Counted from the stretch's first letter, positions 33,835 to 48,459 are shown. The stretch is DNA of 64,000 nt from Luzula sylvatica (GCA_946800325.1 OX326959.1:8142501-8206500); one strand, 5' to 3'. A program made the numbers and translations. Notes: generated from the sequence alone by a model not told the origin.

Positions 33835-33876
<42 letters not shown>

Positions 33877-33893
33877 ATAAGTAAGTTAGCTAG

Positions 33894-33935
<42 letters not shown>

Positions 33936-34713
33936 TTTAGTTAGTTAGTTCGTTAGCGTGTAGTCTGTTTATTACTTAGGCAATTGGTTGGTTAGTTAAT
34001 TAGTTAGTTAGTTCACTAATTAGTTAATTAGTTAGTTAGTTAGTTAGTTAGTTGGTTTGTTCGTTAGTTAGTGGGTATGTAGAAAAGTAGCTGTTAGTTA
34101 GTTAGTTAGTTAGTTAATTAGTTAGTTAGTTAGCTAGTAGTTAGTTAGTTTGTTAGTTTGTTAGTTAGTTAGTTAATTAGTTAGTTAGTTAGTCAGTTAG
34201 TTAGTTAGATAATATGTATGTAAGAAGGTAATTATTTAGTTAGTTAGATAATTAGTTATTTAGTTAGTTAGTTATCTACTGAGTTAGTTAATTAGTTAGT
34301 TGTTTAGTTAGTTAGTTAGTTTGTTTGTTTCTTAGTTAATTAGTTAATTAGTTAGGTAGTTAGTTAGTTAGTTAATTAGTTAGTTTCTTAGTTATTTCGT
34401 GGGTATCTAGGAAGGTAGTTAGTTCGTTAGTTAGTTAGTTAGTTGGTTAGTTAGTTAGTTAGTTAGTTAGTTAGCTAGTAGTCGGTTAGTAAGTTAGTTT
34501 GTTAGTTAGTTAGTTAGTTAGTTTGTTAGTTAGTTAGTGGGTATGTGGGAAGGTAGTTTGTTAGTTAGTGGGTACGTAGGAAGGTAGTTAGTTAGTTAGT
34601 TAATTAATAAGTTCGTTAGTTATTTTGCTAGTTGTTAGTTAGTTAGTTAGTGGGTATGTAGGAAGGTAGTTAGTTAGTTAGTTAGTTAGTTAGTTAATAA
34701 ATAGGTATGTTAA

Positions 34714-34749
<36 letters not shown>

Positions 34750-35501
34750 CTAGCTAGTAGTTAGTTAGCTAGTTAGTTAGTTTGTTAGTTAGTTACCTAG
34801 TTAGTTAGTTAATATATATGTAAGATGGTAGTTAGTTAGTTAGTTCGATAGTTAGTTAATTCGTTAGTTAGTTAGTTAGTTGGTTGGTTATCTAGTAGTT
34901 AGTTAGTTAGATAGTTCACAAGTTAAAGATTTTGTTAGTTAGTCAGTTCGTTAGCTAGCTAGCAAGTTAGTTAGTTAGTTAGTTAGTGGGTAAGTAAGGA
35001 GGTAGTTAGTTAGTTAGTTAATAGGTATGTAGGAAGATCGTTAGTTAGTTAGTTAGTGAGTTAGTTAGTTACTTATCTATTTATTTAGTTAGTGGGTTTG
35101 TAGGAAGGTAGTTAGTTAATTAGTTAGTTACGTAGGTAGGTAGTTTGTTAGTTAATAAGTATGTATGAAGGTAGTTAGTTAGTTAGTTAGTTAATTAGTT
35201 AGTTAGTAAATTAGCTAGTAGTCAGTTAGTTAGTTAGTTAGTTAGTTAGTTAATTTGTTAGTCAGTTATTTAGTTAGTTAGTTACTTAGCATGTAGTTAG
35301 TTAGTTAGTAAGTCAATTAGTTGGTTAGTTAATGAGTTAGTTAGTTAGTTAGTTGGTTAGTTAGTGGGTTTGTAGCAAGGTAGTTAGTTAGTTAGTGGGT
35401 ACGTATGAAGGTAGTTAATTTGTTACTTAGTTAGTTAGTTAATTAGTTAGTTAGTTAGTTAGTTAGTTAGCTAGTAGTTAGCTATTCAGTTAGTTAGTTA
35501 C

Positions 35502-35560
<59 letters not shown>

Positions 35561-35793
35561 ATTAGATAGTTAGTTACTTAGTTACTTAGTTAGTGGGTTT
35601 GTAGGATGGAAGTTACTTAATTAGTTAGTTAGGTAGTTAGTTAGTTAATAAGTACGTATTAAAGTAGTTAGTTAGTTATTTTGTTAGTTAGTTAGTTAAT
35701 TAGTTAGTTAGTAAGTTAGATAGTAGATAGTTAGTTAATTTGTTAGTTATTTAGTCAGTTAGTTATTTAGTTAGTTAGTTAGTTAGTCAGTTT

Positions 35794-35825
<32 letters not shown>

Positions 35826-36639
35826 CTTAGCTAGTAGTCGGTTAGTAAGTTAGTTAGTTAGTTTGTTAGTTAGTTAGTGGTACGTAAGAAGGTAGTTAGT
35901 TAGTTAGTGCGTACGTAGGAAGGTAGTTAGTTAGTTAGTTAATTAGTTAGTTAGTTAGTTTATTAATAAGTTAGTTAGTTATTTTGCTAGTAGTTAGTTA
36001 GTTAGTTAGTGGGTATGTAGGAAGGTAGTTAGTTAGTTAATTAATAGGTATGTAGGACGGTAGTTAGTTATTTAGTTAGTCAGTTAGTTATTTAGTTAGT
36101 TAGCTAGTAGTTAGTAAGTTAGTTAGTTAGTTAGTTACTTAGTTAGTTAATTAGTTAGTTAGTTAATTTGTCAGTTATTTAGTTATTTAGTTTGATACCG
36201 TGTAGTTAGTTAGTCTGTTAGTCAATTGGTTGGTTAGTTAATTAGTTAGTTAGGTAGTTAGTTAGTTAGTTAGCTTGTAGTAACTTAGTTAGTTAGTTCG
36301 TTAGCTAGTTAGTTGGTTTGTTCGTTAGTTAGTGGGTATGTAGGAAGGTAGTTGTTAGTTAGTTAGTTAATTAGTTAGTTAGTTTGTTAGTAGTTAGTTA
36401 GTTAGTTAGTTAATTAGTTAGTTACTCAGTTCGTTCGTTAGTTAGTTAATATGTATGTAAGAAGGTAGTTATTTAGTTAGTTTGATAGTTAGTTATTTAG
36501 ATAGTTCGTTATCTAGTAGTTAGTTAGTTAGTTCGATAGTTAGTTAATTAGTTAGTTAGTAAGTTAGCTAGTAATTAGTTAGTTAGTTAGTTCGTTAATT
36601 AGTTAGTTATTTAGTTAGTTAATTAGTTAGTTAGTTAGT

Positions 36640-37172
36640 TAGTTAGTTAGTAAGTAAGCCAGTAAGTTAGCTAGTAGTTAGTTAGTTAATTAGTTAGTTA
36701 GTTGTTTAGTTAGTTAGTTCGTTTGTTAGTTAATTAGTTAGTTAGTTAGTTAATTAGTTAGTTAGTCAGTTAGTTGGTTAGTTAGTTATTTAGTGGGTAT
36801 CTAGGAAGGTATGTAGTTAGTTAGTTAGTTAGTTGGTCAGTTAGTTAGTTAATTAGTTAGTTAGTTAGTTAGTTTGTTTGTTTGTTAGCTACTGGTCGGT
36901 TAGTATGTTAGTTAGTTAGTTAGTTAGTTATTAGTGGGTATGTAGGAAGGTAGTTTAGTTAGTTAGTGGGTACGTAGGAAGGTAGTTAGTTAGTTAGTTA
37001 ATTAGTTAGTAGTTAGTTAATTAATAAGTTAGTTAGTTAGTTTGCTAGTAGTTAGTTAGTTAGTTAATGGGTATGTAGGAAGGTAGTTAGTTATTTAGTT
37101 AGTTAGTTAATAGGTATGTAGGATGGTAGTTAGTTAGTTAGTTCGATAGTTAGTTAATTAGTTCGTTCGTTC

Positions 37173-37203
<31 letters not shown>

Positions 37204-37829
37204 GGTTATCTAGTAGTTAGTTAGTTAGATAGTTCACAAGTTAGTTATTTAGTTAGTTAGTTAGTTAGTTAGTAAGTAAGCCAGTAAGTTAGCTAGTAGT
37301 TAGTTAGTTAATTAGTTAGTTAGTTGTTTAGTTAGTTAGTTCGTTTGTTAGTTAATTAGTTAGTTAGTTAGTTAATTAGTTAGTTAGTCAATTAGTTGGT
37401 TAGTTAGTTATTTAGTGGGTATCTAGGAAGGTATGTAGTTAGTTAGTTAGTTAGTTGGTCAGTTAGTTAGTTAATTAGTTAGTTAGTTAGTTAGTTAGTT
37501 TGTTTGTTTGCTAGTGGTCGGTTAGTATGTTAGTTAGTTAGTTAGTTAGTTATTAGTGGGTATGTAGGAAGGTAGTTTAGTTAGTTAGTGGGTACGTAGG
37601 AAGGTAGTTAGTTAGTTAGTTAATTAGTTAGTAGTTAGTTAATTAATTAGTTAGTTAGTTAGTTTGCTAGTAGTTAGTTAGTTAGTTAATGGGTATGTAG
37701 GAAGGTAGTTAGTTATTTAGTTAGTTAGTTAATAGGTATGTAGGATGGTAGTTAGTTAGTTAGTTAATATGTATGTAAAATGGTAGTTAGTTAGTTAGTT
37801 CATTAGTTAGTTAATTAGTTCGTTCGTTC

Positions 37830-37860
<31 letters not shown>

Positions 37861-37890
37861 GGTTATCTAGTAGTTAGTTAGTTAGATAGT
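36640..37890. repeat. Tandem duplication inside the satellite
   Basis: The sequence from the word GTAAGCCAGTAAGTTAGCTAG near 36651 through the GTTCACAAG marker near 37234 is repeated from about 37271 through about 37891. The two copies agree almost throughout, with one extra AATATGTATGTAAAATGGTAG word in the second. This is a recent local duplication. Confidence 0.8.
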
Positions 37891-38651
37891 TCACAAGTTA
37901 GTTATTTAGTTAGTTAGTTAGTTAGTTAGCTAGTTAGTTAGTTAGTGGGTAAGTTAGGAGGTAGTTAGTTAGTTAGTTAATTGGTACGTAGGAAGATCGT
38001 TAGTTAGTTAGTGAGTCAGTTAGTTATTTATCTAGTTAGTTAGTTAGTGGGTTTGTAGGAAGGTACTTAGTTAATTAGTTAGTTACGTAGGTAGGTAGTT
38101 AGTTAGTTAATAAGTATGTATGAAGGTAGTTAGTTAGTTAGTTAGTTAGTTAATTACTTAGTTAGTAAGTCTGCTAGTAGTTAGTTAGTTAGTTAGTTAG
38201 TTAATTAGTTAGTTAGTTAATTTGTTAATTAGTTAGTTAGTTAGTTGGTTTGTTTGTTAGTTAGTCAGTTAGTTATTAGTTAATTAGTTAGTGAGTTAGT
38301 TACCTTGTTAGTGAGTTTGTAGGAAGGTAGGTAGTTAATTTGTTAGTCAGGTAGTTAGTTAATAAGCACGTATGAAAGTTGTAAGTTAGTTAGTTAGTTA
38401 GTTAGTTTGTTAATTAGTTAGTTCGTAAGTTAGCTTGTAGTTAGTTAGTTAGTTAGTTAGTTAATTAGTTAGTTATTTAGTTAGTTAATTAGTTAGTTAG
38501 TAAGTTAACTAGTAAGTTAGGTAGTAGTTAGTTAATTAGTTAGTTGTTTAGTTAGCTAGTTAGTTAGTTAGTTAGTTTGTTAGTTATTTAGTGGGTATTT
38601 AGGAAGGTAGGAAGTTAGTTAGTTAGTTAGTTAGCTAGTAGTCGGTTACTA

Positions 38652-38696
<45 letters not shown>

Positions 38697-38724
38697 GAGT
38701 TAATTAGTTAGTTAGTTAAGTTAA

Positions 38725-38755
<31 letters not shown>

Positions 38756-39382
38756 TTTTGTGGGTATCTAGGAAGGTAGGTAGTTAATTAGTTAGTTAGT
38801 TAGTTAGTCACTTAGTTGATTAGTTAGTTAGTTAGTTAGTTAGCTAGTAGTTCGTCAGTAAGTTCGTTAGTTAGTTAATTAGTTAGTTAGTTAGTTTGTT
38901 TGTTAGCTAATAGTATGTTAGTAGGTTAGTTAGTTAGTTTGTTTGTTTGTTTGTTAGTTAGTTAGTGGGTACGTAGGAAGGTAGATTGTTAGTTAGTAAA
39001 TTAGTCAGTTGGTTAGTTAATTAATAAATTAGTAAGTTAGTTTGCTAGTATTTCGTTAGTTAGTTAGTGGGTATGTAGGAAGGTAGTTAGTTAGTTAGTT
39101 AGTTAATAGGTTTGTAGGTTGGTAATAAGTTAGTTAGTTAGTTAGTTAGTTAGTTAGATAGTCAGTTAGTTAGTTAGTTAGCTCGTAGTTAGTTAGTTAG
39201 TTAGTTAGTTAGATAGTTAGTTAGTTAGTTAGTTAGTTAATTAGTTAGTAAGTTAATATGTATGTAAGATGGTAGTTAGTTAGTTAGTTCGGTAGTTAGT
39301 TAATTAGTTAGTTAGTAACTTAGTTAGTTACTTAGTTGGTTATCTAGTAGTTAGTTTGTTAGATAGTTGAAAAGTCGGTTAT

Positions 39383-39422
<40 letters not shown>

Positions 39423-40026
39423 CTAGCTTGCTAGTTAGTTAGTAAGTGGGTAAGTAAGGAGGTAGTTAGTTCGTTAGTTAATTGGTATGTCGAAAAATCG
39501 TTAGTTAGTTCGTGAGTTAGTTAGTTATTTATTTAGTTAGTTAGTTAGTGGGTTTGTAGGAAGGTAGTTAGTTAATTAGTTAGTTAGGTAGGTAGGTTGT
39601 AAGTTAGTTAATAAGTACGTATGAAGGTAGTTAGTTAGTTACTTAGTTACTTAATTAGTTAGTTTGTTAGTTAGTAAGTTAGCTAGTAGTTAGTTAGTTA
39701 GTTAGTTAGTTATTTAGTTAGTTAGTTAGTTTGTTAGGGTGTAGTCAGTTAGTTAGTTAGTCAATTAGTTGGTCAGTTAATTAGTTAGTTATTTAGTTAG
39801 TTAGTTAGTTAATTAGTTAGTCAATTAGTTAGTCAGTTAGTTAGCTAGTAGTTAGTTAGATAGTTAGTTAGAGAGTTAGGTAGTTAGTTGGTTAGTTAGT
39901 TAGTTAGTTAATATGTATGTAAGAAGGTCGTTTGTTTGTTAGTTAGATTGTTAGTAAATTAGCTAGTTGTCTAGTAGTTAGTTAGTTTGTTAGTTAGTTA
40001 GTTAGTCAGTAAGTTGTTAGTTAGTT

Positions 40027-40515
40027 AGTTATTTAATTAGTTAGTGACTTAGTTACTTAGTTAGTGGGTTTGTAGGAAGGTAGTTAGTTAATTAGTTAGT
40101 TATTTAGTTAGTTAATTAGTTAGTTAGTAAGTTAACTAGTAAGTTAGCTAGTAGTGAGTTAGTTAATTAGTTAGTTGTTTAGTTAGTTATTTAGTTAGTT
40201 TGTTTGTTAGTTAATTAGTTAGTTAGTTAGTTAGTTAGTTAATTAGTTAGTTAGTTTGTTAGTTAGTTAGTTGGTTAGTTAGTTATTTAGTGGGTATCTA
40301 GGAAGTTAGGTAGTTAGTTAGTTGGTCAGTTAGTTAGTTAATTAGTTAGTTAATTAGTTAGTTAGTTTGTTTGTTAGCTAGTAGTCGGTTAGTAAGTTAG
40401 TTAGTTAGTTAGTTAGTTAGTTTGTTTGTTAGTTAGTTTGTTAGTTCGTTACTTAGTGGGTATGTAGGAAGGTAGTTATTTAGTTAGTTAGATAGTTAGT
40501 TAGTTTGTTCTCTAG

Positions 40516-40549
<34 letters not shown>

Positions 40550-40601
40550 ATTACTTAGTTAGTTAGCTAGTAGTTAGTTATTTAGTTAGTTAGTTAGTTA
40601 C

Positions 40602-40639
<38 letters not shown>

Positions 40640-40875
40640 GTTAGTTAGTTAGTTAATTAGTTAGTTACTTAGTTAGTGGGTTTGTAGGAAGGTAGTTACT
40701 TAATTAGTTAGTTAGGTAGTTAGTTAGTTAGTTAGTTTATAAGTATGTATGAAAGTAGTTAGTTAGTTAGTTAGTTAGTTAGTTAATTAGTTAGTTAGTA
40801 AGTTAGCAAGTAGTTTGTTAGTTAATTAGTTAGTTATTTAGTTAGTTAGTTATTTATTTAGTTAGTTAGTTAGTC

Positions 40876-40916
<41 letters not shown>

Positions 40917-41581
40917 GTTAGTTAGTATGTTCCTTTGATTAGTGGGTATGCAGGAAAGTAGTTGTCAGTTAATTAGTTAGTCAATTAGTTAGTCAGTTAG
41001 TTAGCTAGTAGTTAGTTAGATAGTTAGTTAGAGAGTTAGGTAGTTGGTTGGTTAGTTAGTTAGTTAGTTAATATGTATGTAAGAAGGTCGTTTGTTAGTT
41101 AGTTAGATTGTTAGTAAATTAGCTAGTTGTCTAGTAGTTAGTTAGTTTGTTAGTTAGTTAATTAGTTAGTTAGTTAGTTAGTCAGTAAGTTGTTAGTTAG
41201 TCAGTAAGTTGTTAGTTAGTTAGTTATTTAATTAGTTAGTGACTTAGTTACTTAGTTAGTGGGTTTGTAGGAAGGTAGTTAGTTAATTAGTTAGTTATTT
41301 AGTTAGTTAATTAGTTAGTTAGTAAGTTAACTATTAAGTTAGCTAGTAGTGAGTTAGTTAATTAGTTAGTTGTTTAGTTAGTTATTTAGTTAGTTTGTTT
41401 GTTAGTTAATTAGTTAGTTAGTTAGTTAATTAGTTAGTTAGTTTGTTAGTTAGTTAGTTGGTTAGTTAGTTATTTAGTGGGTATCAAGGAAGTTAGGTAG
41501 TTAGTTAGTTGGTCAGTTAGTTAGTTAATTAGTTAGTTAATTAGTTAGTTAGTTTGTTTGTTAGCTAGTAGTCGGTTAGTA

Positions 41582-41614
<33 letters not shown>

Positions 41615-41946
41615 GTTAGTTAGTTTGTTAGTTCGTTACTTAGTGGGTATGTAGGAAGGTAGTTATTTAGTTAGTTAGATAGTTAGTTAGTTTGTTCTCT
41701 AGTAGTTAGTTAGTTAGTTAGTTCGTTAGTTAGTTAGTTAACTAGTTAGTTAGTTAGCTAGTAGTTAGTTATTTAGTTAGTTAGTTAGTTACTTAGTTAG
41801 TTAGTTAGTTAGTTAGTTAGTTGTTAGTTAGTTAGTTAATTAGTTAGTTACTTAGTTACTTAGTTAGTGGGTTTGTAGGAAGGTAGTTACTTAATTAGTT
41901 AGTTAGGTAGTTAGTCAGTTAGTTAGTTTATAAGTATGTATGAAAG

Positions 41947-41980
<34 letters not shown>

Positions 41981-42075
41981 ATTAGTTAGTTAGTAAGTTA
42001 GCAAGTAGTTAGTTAGTTAATTAGTTAGTTATTTAGTCAGTTAGTTATTTAGTTAGTTAGTTAGTTAGTCAGTTT

Positions 42076-42115
<40 letters not shown>

Positions 42116-42911
42116 GTTTGTCTGTTAGTTAGTATGTTCGTTTGATTAGTAGGTATGTAGGAAAGTAGTTGTCAGTTAATTAGTTAGTCAATTAGTTAGT
42201 CAGTTAGTTAGCTAGTAGTTAGTTAGATAGTTAGTTAGAGAGTTAGGTAGTTAGTTAGTTAGTTAGTTAGTTAGTTAATTTGTATGTAAGAAGGTTGTTA
42301 GTTAGTTAGTTAGATAGTTAGTAAATTAGCTAGTTATCTAGTAGTTAGTTTGTTTGTTAGTTAGTTAATTAGTTAGTTAGTTAGTTAGTCAGTAAGTTGT
42401 TAGTTAGTCAGTAAGTTGTTAGTTAGTTAGTTATTTAATTAGTTAGTTACTTAGTTACTTAGTTAGTGGGTTTGTAGGAAGGTAGTTATTTAATTAGTTA
42501 GTTAGGTAGTTAGTTAATAAGTATGTATGAAAGTTGTAAGTCGGTTAGTTAGTTAGTTTGTTAATTAGTTAGTTAGTAAGTTAGCTAGTAGTAAGTTAGT
42601 TAGTCAGTTAGTTAGTTAGTTAGTTAGTTAATTAGTTAGTCATTTAGTTAGTTAATTAGTTAGTTAGTAAGTTAACTAGAAAGTTAGCTAGTAGTGAGTT
42701 AGTTAATTAGTTAGTTGTTTAATTAGTTATTTAGTTAGTTAGTTTGTTAGTTAATTAGTTAGTTAGTTAGTTAGTTAATTAGTTAGTTAGTTAGTTAGTT
42801 AGTTAGTTGGTTAGTTAGTTATTTAGTGAGTATCTAGGAAGTTAGGTAGTTAGTTAGTTGGTCAGTTAGTTAGTTAATTAGTTAGTTAGTTTGTTTGTTA
42901 GCTAGTAGTCG

Positions 42912-42959
<48 letters not shown>

Positions 42960-43121
42960 GTTAGTTAGTTTGTGGGTATGTAGGAAAGTAGTTAGTTAGT
43001 TAGTGGGTATGTAGGAAGGCAGTTAGTTAGTTAGTTAATTAGGTAGCTACTTAGTTAATTAATAAGTTAGTTAGTTAGTTTGCTAGTAGTTAGTTAGTTA
43101 GTTAGTGGGTACGTAGGAAGG

Positions 43122-43155
<34 letters not shown>

Positions 43156-43630
43156 ATTGGTATGTAGGATGGTACTAAGTTAGTTAGTTAGTTAGTTATT
43201 TAGTTAGTTAGCTAGTAGTTAGTTTGTTAGTTTGTTAGTTAGTTAGTTAATTGGTTAGTTAGTTAATATGCATGTAAGATGGTAGTTAGTTAGTTAGTTC
43301 GATAGTTAGTTAATTAGTTAGTTAGTTAGTTAGTTAGTTAGTTGGTTATCTAGTAGTTAGTTAGTTAGATAGTTCACAAGTTAGTTATTTAGTTAGTTAG
43401 TTAGTTAGTTAGTTAGCTAGCTAGCTAGTTAGTTAGTTAGTAGGTAAGTAAGGAGGTAGTTAGTTCGCTAGTTAATAGGTATGTAGGAAGATCGTTAGTC
43501 AGTTAGTGAGTTATTTATTTAGTAAGTTAATTAGTGGGTTTGTAGGAAGGTAGTTAGTTAATTAGTCAGTTAGGTAGGTAGGTAGTTAGTTAGTTAATAA
43601 GTATGTATGAAGGTAGTTAGTTAGTTAGTT
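40027..43630. repeat. 1.2-kb higher-order repeats
   Basis: The phrase TTATTTAATTAGTTAGTGAC followed by TTAGTTACTTAGTTAGTGGG begins near 40027 and 41221 and, with one change, near 42428. The following few hundred bases share the same order of variant words. Unit lengths are therefore about 1.19 and 1.21 kb. The third unit runs on into sequence also seen at 33360-34300. Confidence 0.7.
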
Positions 43631-44235
43631 AGTTAGTTAGTTAATAAGTAAGTTAGCTAGTAGTTAGTTAGTTAGTTAGTTAGTTAGTTATTTAGTTAGT
43701 TAGTTCGTTAGCGTGTAGTCAGTTTATTAGTTAGTCAATTGGTTGGTTCGTTAATTAGTTAGTTAGTTCATTAATTAGTTAATTAGTTAGTTAGTTAGTT
43801 AGCTTGTAGTTAGTTAGTTAGTTAGTTAGTTAGTTGGTTTGTTCGTTAGTTAGTGGGTATGTAGAAAAGTAGCTGTTAGTTAGTTAGTTAGTGAATTAGT
43901 TAGTTAGTTAGCTAGTAGTTAGTTAGTTTGTTAGTTTGTTAGTTAGTTAGTTAATTAGTTAGTTAGTTAGTCAGTTAGTTAGTTAGATAATATGCATGTA
44001 AGAAGGTAATTATTTAGTTAGTTAGATAATTAGTTATTTAGTTAGTTAGTTATCTACTGAGTTAGTTAATTAGTTAGTTGTTTAGTTAGTTAGTTAGTTA
44101 GTTTGTTTCTTAGTTAATTAGTTAGTTAGTTAGTTAATTAGTTAGTTAGTTAGTTAGTTAGTTAATTAGTTAGTTTGTTAGTTATTTAGTGGGTATCTAG
44201 GAAGGTAGTCAGTTAGTTAGTTAGTTAGTTAGTTG

Positions 44236-44278
<43 letters not shown>

Positions 44279-44576
44279 CGTTAGTTAGTTAGTTAGTTAG
44301 TCAGTTAGTTTGTTAGTTTGTTAGTTAGTTAGTGGGTATGTGGGAAGGTAGTTAGTTAGCTAGTGGGTACGTAGGAAAGTAGTTAGTTAGTTAATTAATT
44401 AGTTAGTTAGTTAGTTAATTAATAAGTTAGTTAGTTAGTTTGCTAGTAATTAGTTAGTTAGTTAGTGGGTATGTAGGAAGGTAGTTAGTTAGTTAGTTAA
44501 TTAGTTAATTAATAGGTATGTAGGATGGTAGTCAGTTAGTTAGATAGTTAGTTAGTTATTTAGTTAGTTCGCTAGA

Positions 44577-44609
<33 letters not shown>

Positions 44610-44847
44610 ATTAGTTAGTTCGTTAATTAGTCAGTTATTTAGTTATTTAATTAGTTAGCGTGTAGTCAGTTAGTTAGTTAGTCGATTTGTTGGTTAGTTA
44701 ATTAGTTAGTTTATTAGTTTGTTGGTTAGTTATTCGGTATGTAGGAAGGTAGTTAGTTAGTTAGTGGGTACGTATGAAGGTAGTTAATTAGTTAGTTAAT
44801 TTGTTAGTGAGTTTGTTAATTAATTAGTTAGTTAGTTACTTAGCTTG

Positions 44848-44880
<33 letters not shown>

Positions 44881-44919
44881 GGTTTGTTCGTTAGTAAATG
44901 GGTATGCAGGAAGGTAGAT

Positions 44920-44951
<32 letters not shown>

Positions 44952-45533
44952 ATTAGTTAGTTACTTAGCTAGTAGATAATTAGTTAGTTAGTTAGTTAAT
45001 TAGTTAGTTAGTTAGTCAGTTGGTTAGTTAGTTAGTTAATATGTATGTAGGAAGGTAGTTATTTAGTTAGTTATTTAGTTAGTTCGTTATCTAGTGGCTA
45101 GTTAGTCAGTTAGTTAGTTAGTTAGTTGATAAGTTAGTTAGTAGTTAGTTAGTTATTTAGTTAGTTACTTAGTCAGTAAGTTGTTAGTTAGTTAGTTAGT
45201 TAACTAGTTAGTTAGTGAGTCAGTTACTTAGTTAGTGGGCTTGTACGAAGGTAGTTAGTTAATTAGTTAGTTAGGTGGTCCGTTAGGTAGTTAGTTAATA
45301 AGTATGTATGCAAGTTGTAAGTTAGTTAGTTAGTTAGTTAGTTAGTTCGTTAATTAGTTAGTTAATTAGTTAGTTAATTAGTTAGTTAGTTAGTAAGGTA
45401 GTAAGTTAGCTAGTAGTTAGTTAGTTAATTAGTTAGTTAGTTGTTTAGTGAGTTAGTTAGTTAGTTTGTCAGTCAGTTAGTTAATTAGTTAGTTAGTTAG
45501 TTAGTTAGTTTGTTAGCTAGTAGTCGGTTAGTA

Positions 45534-45566
<33 letters not shown>

Positions 45567-46068
45567 GTTAATTAGTTAGTTAATTAATAGGGAAGTTAGG
45601 TAGTTAGTTAATAAGTATGTATGAAAGTTGTAAGTTAGTTAGTTAGTTAATTAGTTAGATAGTAAGTTAGGTAGTAGTTAGTTAGTTAGTTAGCTAAGTA
45701 GTTAGTTATTTAGTTAGTTAGTTTGTTTGTTTGTTTGAGTTAATTAGGTAGTTAGTTAAGTTAGTTAGTTGGTCAGTTAGTGGGTATGTAGGAAGGTAGT
45801 TAGTTATTTAATGGTTACGTATGAAGGTAGTTAATTAGTTTGTTAGTTTGTTAATTAATTAGTTAGTTAGTTAGTTAGTTAGTTTGTTAATTAGTTTGTT
45901 GGTTAGTTAGTTAATTTGTTAGTTAGTTAATTAATTAGTTAGTTAGTTAGTTAGCTTGTAGTATGTTATTTAGTTAGTTTGTTAGTTAGTTAGTTTGTTC
46001 GTTACTTTGTGGGTATGTAGGAAGGTAGTTATTTAGTTAGTTAGATAGTTAGTTAGTTTATTCTCTAG

Positions 46069-46114
<46 letters not shown>

Positions 46115-46170
46115 ATTAGTTTGTTAGTTTGTTAGTTAGCTAGTAGTTAGTTATTTAGTTAGTTAATTAC

Positions 46171-46204
<34 letters not shown>

Positions 46205-46375
46205 GTTAGTTAGTTAGTTAATTAGTTAGTTACTTAGTTACTTAGTTAGTGGGTTTGCAGGAAGATAGTTACTTAATTAGGTAGTTAGTTAGGTAGTTAG
46301 TTAATAAGTATGTATGAAAGTTGTAAGTTGGTTAGTTAGTTTGTTTGTTAATTAGTTAGTTAGTAAGTTAGCTAG

Positions 46376-46409
<34 letters not shown>

Positions 46410-46934
46410 ATTAGTTAGTGAGTAAGTTAACTAGTATGTTTGCTAATAGTGAGTTAGTTAATTAGTTAGTTATTTAGTTAGTTAGTTAGTTTGTTTGTTT
46501 GTTTGTTAATTAGTTAGTTAGTTAGTTAATTAGTTAGTTAGTTAGTTAGTTAGTAAGTTTTTTAGTTATTTAGTGGGTATCTAGGAAGGTAGTTAGTTAG
46601 TTAGTTAGTTAGTTGGTTAGTTAGTGAGTTAGTTAGTTAGTTAGCTAGCTAGTAGTCGGTTAGTAAGTTAGTTAGTTAGTCAGATAGTTAGTTAGTTAGT
46701 TAGTTAGTTAGTGGGTATGTAGGAAGGTAGTCAGTTAGTTAGTGGGTACGTAGGAAGGTAGTTAGTTAGTTAGTTAATTAGTTAGTTAGTTAGTTATTTA
46801 ATAAGTTAGTTAGTTAGTTTGCTAGTAGTTAGTTAGTTAGTTAGTGGGTATGTAGGAAGGTAGTTAGTTAGTTAATTAATAGGTATGTAGGATGGTAGTT
46901 AGTTATTTAGTTAGTAATTTAGTTAGTTAGCTAG

Positions 46935-46976
<42 letters not shown>

Positions 46977-47347
46977 ATTAGTTAGTTAGTTAATTAGTCA
47001 GTTATTTAGTTATTTAGTTTGATACCGTGTAGTTAGTTAGTTAGTTAGTCAATTAGTTGGTTAGTTAATTAGTTAGTTAGGTAGTTAGTTAGTTAGTTAG
47101 CTTGTAGTAAGTTAGTTAGTTAGTGAGTTAGCTAGTTAGTTGGTGGGTATGTCGGAAGGTAGTTGTTAGTTAGTTAGTTAGTTAGTTTGTTAATTAGTTA
47201 GTTAGTTAGCTACTAGATAGTTAATTAGTTAGTTAGTTAATTAGTTAGTTAGTTAGTCAGTTCGTTCGTTAGTTAGTTAATATGTATGTAAGAAGGTAGT
47301 TATTTTGTTAGTTTGATAGTTAGTTATTTAGTTAGTTCGTTATCTAG

Positions 47348-47397
<50 letters not shown>

Positions 47398-47532
47398 ATT
47401 AGTTAGTTAGTAGTTAGTTAGTTAGTTTGTTTGTTAGTAATTTAGTTAGTTGGTATGTTCGTTAGTAAGTGGGTATGTAGGAAGGTAGCTAGTTAGTTAG
47501 TTAATTAGTTAGTTAGTTAGTTAGTTAGCTAG

Positions 47533-47568
<36 letters not shown>

Positions 47569-48427
47569 AAGCTAGTAGTTAGTCAGTTAGTTAGTTAGTT
47601 TGCTAATTAGTTAGTTAGTTAATATGTATGTAACATGGCAGTTAGTTAGTTAGTTCGATAGTTAGTTAATTAGTTAGTTAGTTAGTTAGTTAGTTAGTTG
47701 GTTATCTAGTTGTTAGTTTGATAGATAGTTCACAACTTAGTTATTTAGTTAGTTAGTTAGTTAGTTAGTTTGCTAGTTAGTTAGTTAGTGGGTATGTAAG
47801 GAGGTAGTTAGTTAGTTAGTCAATAGGTATCTAGGAAGATCGTTAGTTAGTTAGTTAGTTATTTAGTTAGTTAGTTAGTGGGTTTGTTGGAAGGTAGTTA
47901 GTCAATTAGTTAGTTAGGTATGTAGGTAGTTAGTTAGTTAATAAGTATGTTTGAAGGTAGTTTGCTAATTATTTAGTTAGTTAGTTAATTAGTTAGTTAG
48001 TTAGTTATTTAGTTAGTTAGTTAGTTAATTAGTTAGTTAGTTACATAGTTAGCTAGTAGTTAGTTAGTTACTTAGTTAGTCAGTTACTTACTTAGTTCGT
48101 TACTTATTTAGTAGTTAGTTACTTAGTTAATGAGTTAGTTAATTAGTTAGTTTGTTAGTTACTTAGTTAGTGGGTTTGTAGGAAGGTAGTTAGTTAATTA
48201 GTTAGTATGTAGTTAGTTAGTTAGTTAAAAGGTATGTGTGAAGGTAGATATTTAGTTATTTTGTTAGTTAGTTAGTTAGTTAGCTAGCTAGTAGTTTGTT
48301 AGCTAGTTTGTTAACTAGTAGTTAGTTAGTTAGTTAGTGAGTTATTTAGTTAGTTAGGTAATTAGTTAGTAAATTAGTTGGTATGTAGGAAGGTAGTTAG
48401 TTAGTTAGTTAGTTAGTTAGTTAATAT

Positions 48428-48459
<32 letters not shown>

